From Tethybacter castelli (GTDB lineage Bacteria > Pseudomonadota > Gammaproteobacteria > Tethybacterales > Tethybacteraceae): 64,000 nt of DNA. How positions within the stretch are numbered: the first letter of the stretch is position 1; the number at the start of each line of letters is the position of its first letter. Position numbers and translations under genes: made by a program. A model generated the notes under the pieces. The model did not search any database, was not told where the DNA came from, and saw nothing but the letters and a program-made list of their open reading frames with translations. The DNA lies in the NCBI GenBank assembly GCA_036679665.1, contig JAZHEJ010000039.1, positions 1 through 64,000 of the forward strand, written 5' to 3'. Below, one piece after another: positions 61,884 to 64,000 of this stretch.

Positions 61884-63170
61884 ATGAAAGGGCATAAAAC
61901 TATCGGAAAAGCGGTTATCAAATTACCTAACGGTAAGAAGCTTGATTTGCCTGTTTACAAAGCAAACTTAGGGCCTAATGTGATTGATATCAAGCAAATC
62001 CTGTCTGAAGGCTACTTTACCTACGATCCGGGGTTTGTTTCTACAGCTAGCTGTACATCCGATATTACTTATATAGATGGTGACAAGGGGGTCTTGTTAC
62101 ATCGCGGTTATGCGATTGAAGAACTAGTCGCAAAAAAGACTTACATGGAAGTTGCGTATCTGCTTTTACACGGAGAGCTACCCAATGTAAAACAAAGAAA
62201 AGTGTTTATACGTGATGTTCAGCACCACACTTTGGTATCAGAACGCGTCGCCCATTTTATTCATGGCTTTGATGCATCTGCCCATCCGATGGCATTGCTG
62301 ATTTCGCTAACTGGCGCACTGGCGGCTTTTTATCATGAAACCACTGACATTTCCAGCCCGGAAATGCGCTATGACAATTCATTGCGGCTGATCGCCAAAG
62401 TTGCCACTTTAGCCGCGATGAGCTACAAGTACAGTATTGGCGGCGCTTTTATGTATCCGCAAAATCATCTTTCCTATACTGAGAACATCTTGCATATGAT
62501 GTTCGCTAAGCCATCTGAAGAATACAAAATTGATCGCATGACAGTGAAGGCTCTTGAAGCGATATTGATTTTGCATGCGGACCATGAACAAAATGCTTCA
62601 ACCTCCACGGTGCGTCTTACTGGTTCTACCAACGCCAATCCTTTTGCCTGTATTTCAGCAGGAATCGCTTCATTATGGGGACCTGCGCATGGTGGAGCCA
62701 ATGAGGCTGTGCTCAAGATGCTTAACGAAATAGGTACGGTGGATAAAATTCCCTCCTATATCAAAATGGTGCGCGATAAATCAAGCGGAAAGCGTTTGAT
62801 GGGCTTCGGACACCGTGTATATAAAAATTATGATCCGCGCGCTAAGGTTATGCGCAAAATCTGCCACAATATACTAAAGCATTTAGGCAAAGAAAATGAC
62901 GAAAGGTTAAAGGTTGCGATGGAACTGGAAAAAATCGCGCTAAGTGACAACTATTTCGTAAAGCGCAACCTTTATCCGAATGTGGATTTTTATTCGGGGA
63001 TTGTGCTAAGTGCGATTGGAATTCCTGTTTCAATGTTTACAGCGATATTTGCGATCGCTCGCACAGTTGGTTGGGTCAGCCACTGGAGAGAACTTCATGA
63101 TGATCCTGAATTTCGAATTGGACGCCCGCGTCAGTTATACCAAGGTATGCGTAAGCGTTCGCTTAAATAA
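61884..63170 (+). CDS. gltA: Citrate synthase (type II)
   Basis: First TCA step, condensing oxaloacetate and acetyl-CoA. It has 428 residues, the hexameric gram-negative type. TYIDGDKGVLLHRGYAIEEL is near residue 53, ILHADHEQNASTSTVR and GPAHGGANEAVLKML hold catalytic His residues, and MGFGHRVYKNYDPRAKV carries the second His. It follows sdhE by 46 bp and precedes sucA by 28 bp. Confidence 0.98.
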   Translation: MKGHKTIGKAVIKLPNGKKLDLPVYKANLGPNVIDIKQILSEGYFTYDPGFVSTASCTSDITYIDGDKGVLLHRGYAIEELVAKKTYMEVAYLLLHGELPNVKQRKVFIRDVQHHTLVSERVAHFIHGFDASAHPMALLISLTGALAAFYHETTDISSPEMRYDNSLRLIAKVATLAAMSYKYSIGGAFMYPQNHLSYTENILHMMFAKPSEEYKIDRMTVKALEAILILHADHEQNASTSTVRLTGSTNANPFACISAGIASLWGPAHGGANEAVLKMLNEIGTVDKIPSYIKMVRDKSSGKRLMGFGHRVYKNYDPRAKVMRKICHNILKHLGKENDERLKVAMELEKIALSDNYFVKRNLYPNVDFYSGIVLSAIGIPVSMFTAIFAIARTVGWVSHWRELHDDPEFRIGRPRQLYQGMRKRSLK

Positions 63171-63198
63171 CCAAGTTCGTAGGTAGCATGATTTTGAA

Positions 63199-64000
63199 AT
63201 GACCGCAGATAAAGATACTATCTCCACAGCTATGAACGACGCTATATCCGGCGCCAATTTGCCGTATATGGAAGCACTGTACGCCAGGTATCAATCCGAC
63301 CCTGCCAGTGTGGATGCGCAATGGCGCTCGTTGTTTGCCAATGGGCTAGACAGTGGAAATACCGAAACTCATTTATTGCCGGTGGCACATAGTGATATCG
63401 AAGGTCAATTAGCGGTATCGCGTCTGGTCGACAGCTATCGGGCGCTAGGATGTCGAAGCGCCAAAATCGATCCTTTGCAGATTGATGAACGCAAGCCTGA
63501 TCCGGCTTTGTCGCTGAGTAATCACGGTCTTTCAGATAATGAACTAGACAAGCGGTATGTCTCAGATATCCCCGGCTTAGCGAGCGCGAAACTGCGTGAT
63601 ATTTTAGAGGCATTACAAACCACTTATTGTGGAACGATCACTGCTGAGTTTATGCATATCTCCAATCAACAGGAGCGTCAGTGGTTCATCAAGCAATATG
63701 AAGCACGTCGTGCTGATCCGCGTTGCAGCAAGCAAGAAAAACTTGATTTGCTTGAGAGGATGATTTCCGCCGACGCGCTCGAAAATTACATCAATACCCG
63801 TTTTACCGGGCAAAAGCGTTTTTCATTGGAAGGCGGAGACGCGCTTGTCCCAATGATGGACGTGCTATCAAAACAAGCGGCAAAAAATAACATCAAAGAA
63901 GTTTGTATCGGAATGGCCCATCGCGGCAGACTCAATCTTCTTATCAACTTGTTAGGTAAGAGTCCGCACACTTTGTTTGAAGAATTTGAAGGCAAATTCA
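63199..64000 (+). CDS. sucA: 2-oxoglutarate dehydrogenase E1 component, 3' end outside the window
   Basis: ThDP-dependent E1 subunit of the 2-oxoglutarate dehydrogenase complex. Only the first 267 codons are present of an expected 930-950. The N-terminal peptide YMEALYARYQSDPASVDAQW is the E2-binding segment, followed by KQEKLDLLERMISADALENY, RFSLEGGDALVPMMDVL and IGMAHRGRLNLLINLLGK. sucB and lpd would be expected next. Confidence 0.96.
   Translation, partial: MTADKDTISTAMNDAISGANLPYMEALYARYQSDPASVDAQWRSLFANGLDSGNTETHLLPVAHSDIEGQLAVSRLVDSYRALGCRSAKIDPLQIDERKPDPALSLSNHGLSDNELDKRYVSDIPGLASAKLRDILEALQTTYCGTITAEFMHISNQQERQWFIKQYEARRADPRCSKQEKLDLLERMISADALENYINTRFTGQKRFSLEGGDALVPMMDVLSKQAAKNNIKEVCIGMAHRGRLNLLINLLGKSPHTLFEEFEGKF

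Overview
The window looks like part of a compact chromosome of a betaproteobacterium. This is inferred from gene families and gene order, not from a 16S rRNA gene, which is absent. The clues are the cluster mdh..sdhC-sdhD-sdhA-sdhB-sdhE-gltA-sucA, the glyA-nrdR-ribD run, mreB-mreC-mreD-mrdA-rodA-rlpA, metX-metW, hisC-tyrA-aroA, hisZ-purA, and lysC next to tRNA-Ser. Coding density is very high. Many neighbours overlap by 1 or 4 nt, and two convergent genes (metW and aroA) overlap at their stop codons. I see no transposase, integrase, CRISPR array or rRNA.

Layout. 1-9011 (minus strand): respiratory nitrate reductase narG-narH-narJ (narJ broken at the window edge), preceded by two nitrate/nitrite transporters, narK1 and narK2. 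9097-11297 (plus): moeA, mobA and a small DUF7009-like gene. Together with moaD, moaE at 38.5-39.2 kb these supply the molybdenum cofactor that NarG needs. 11.5-20.6 kb: tRNA-Ser(CGA), glyA-nrdR-ribD-alr, mlaA, tRNA-Pro, tRNA-Arg, a large secreted ankyrin-repeat protein, tRNA-His and an RNase II-type exonuclease. 20.6-24.3 kb: aroE-purH-purD. 24.4-30.7 kb: the rod-shape cluster mreBCD-mrdA-rodA-rlpA. 30.7-32.4 kb: metX-metW. 32.4-36.9 kb (minus): a coupled unit of a small exported protein, a HisA-HisC fusion, tyrA and aroA. 37.0-43.5 kb: trxB, smr, moaD, moaE, an RnfB-like ferredoxin, hrcA, an HtrA/DegS-type protease, an SDR oxidoreductase, tRNA-Val, tRNA-Leu and a GNAT. 43.5-55.9 kb: aspS, trmJ, ispF, ilvB-ilvH, a HAD phosphatase, purA-hisZ, hisD, tRNA-Ser(GCU), lysC and an EamA transporter. 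56-64 kb: mdh, a short malic enzyme, sdhCDAB, sdhE, gltA and the start of sucA.

Taken together, the genes describe a free-standing respiratory cell. It has an oxidative TCA cycle feeding electrons to succinate dehydrogenase and nitrate as terminal acceptor. It makes its own purines, aromatic amino acids, histidine, branched-chain amino acids, aspartate-family amino acids, riboflavin and isoprenoid precursors, and it has a rod-shaped wall. It is streamlined rather than a highly eroded endosymbiont.

The most notable biological item is the single-chain HisA-HisC fusion. Others are the secreted ankyrin protein, a malic enzyme lacking its PTA domain with a very basic N-terminal tail, and a G-E-A variant of the ThDP motif in IlvB. 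The most important caution is technical. Three loci carry assembly scars: an exact 77-bp direct repeat at the window start inside narJ; a 10-N gap inside alr next to about 70 bp that reads, on the other strand, as the start of an unrelated sugar-kinase gene; and a 10-N gap inside the RNase gene flanked by exact 77-bp copies. Protein sequences at these three places should not be taken literally.
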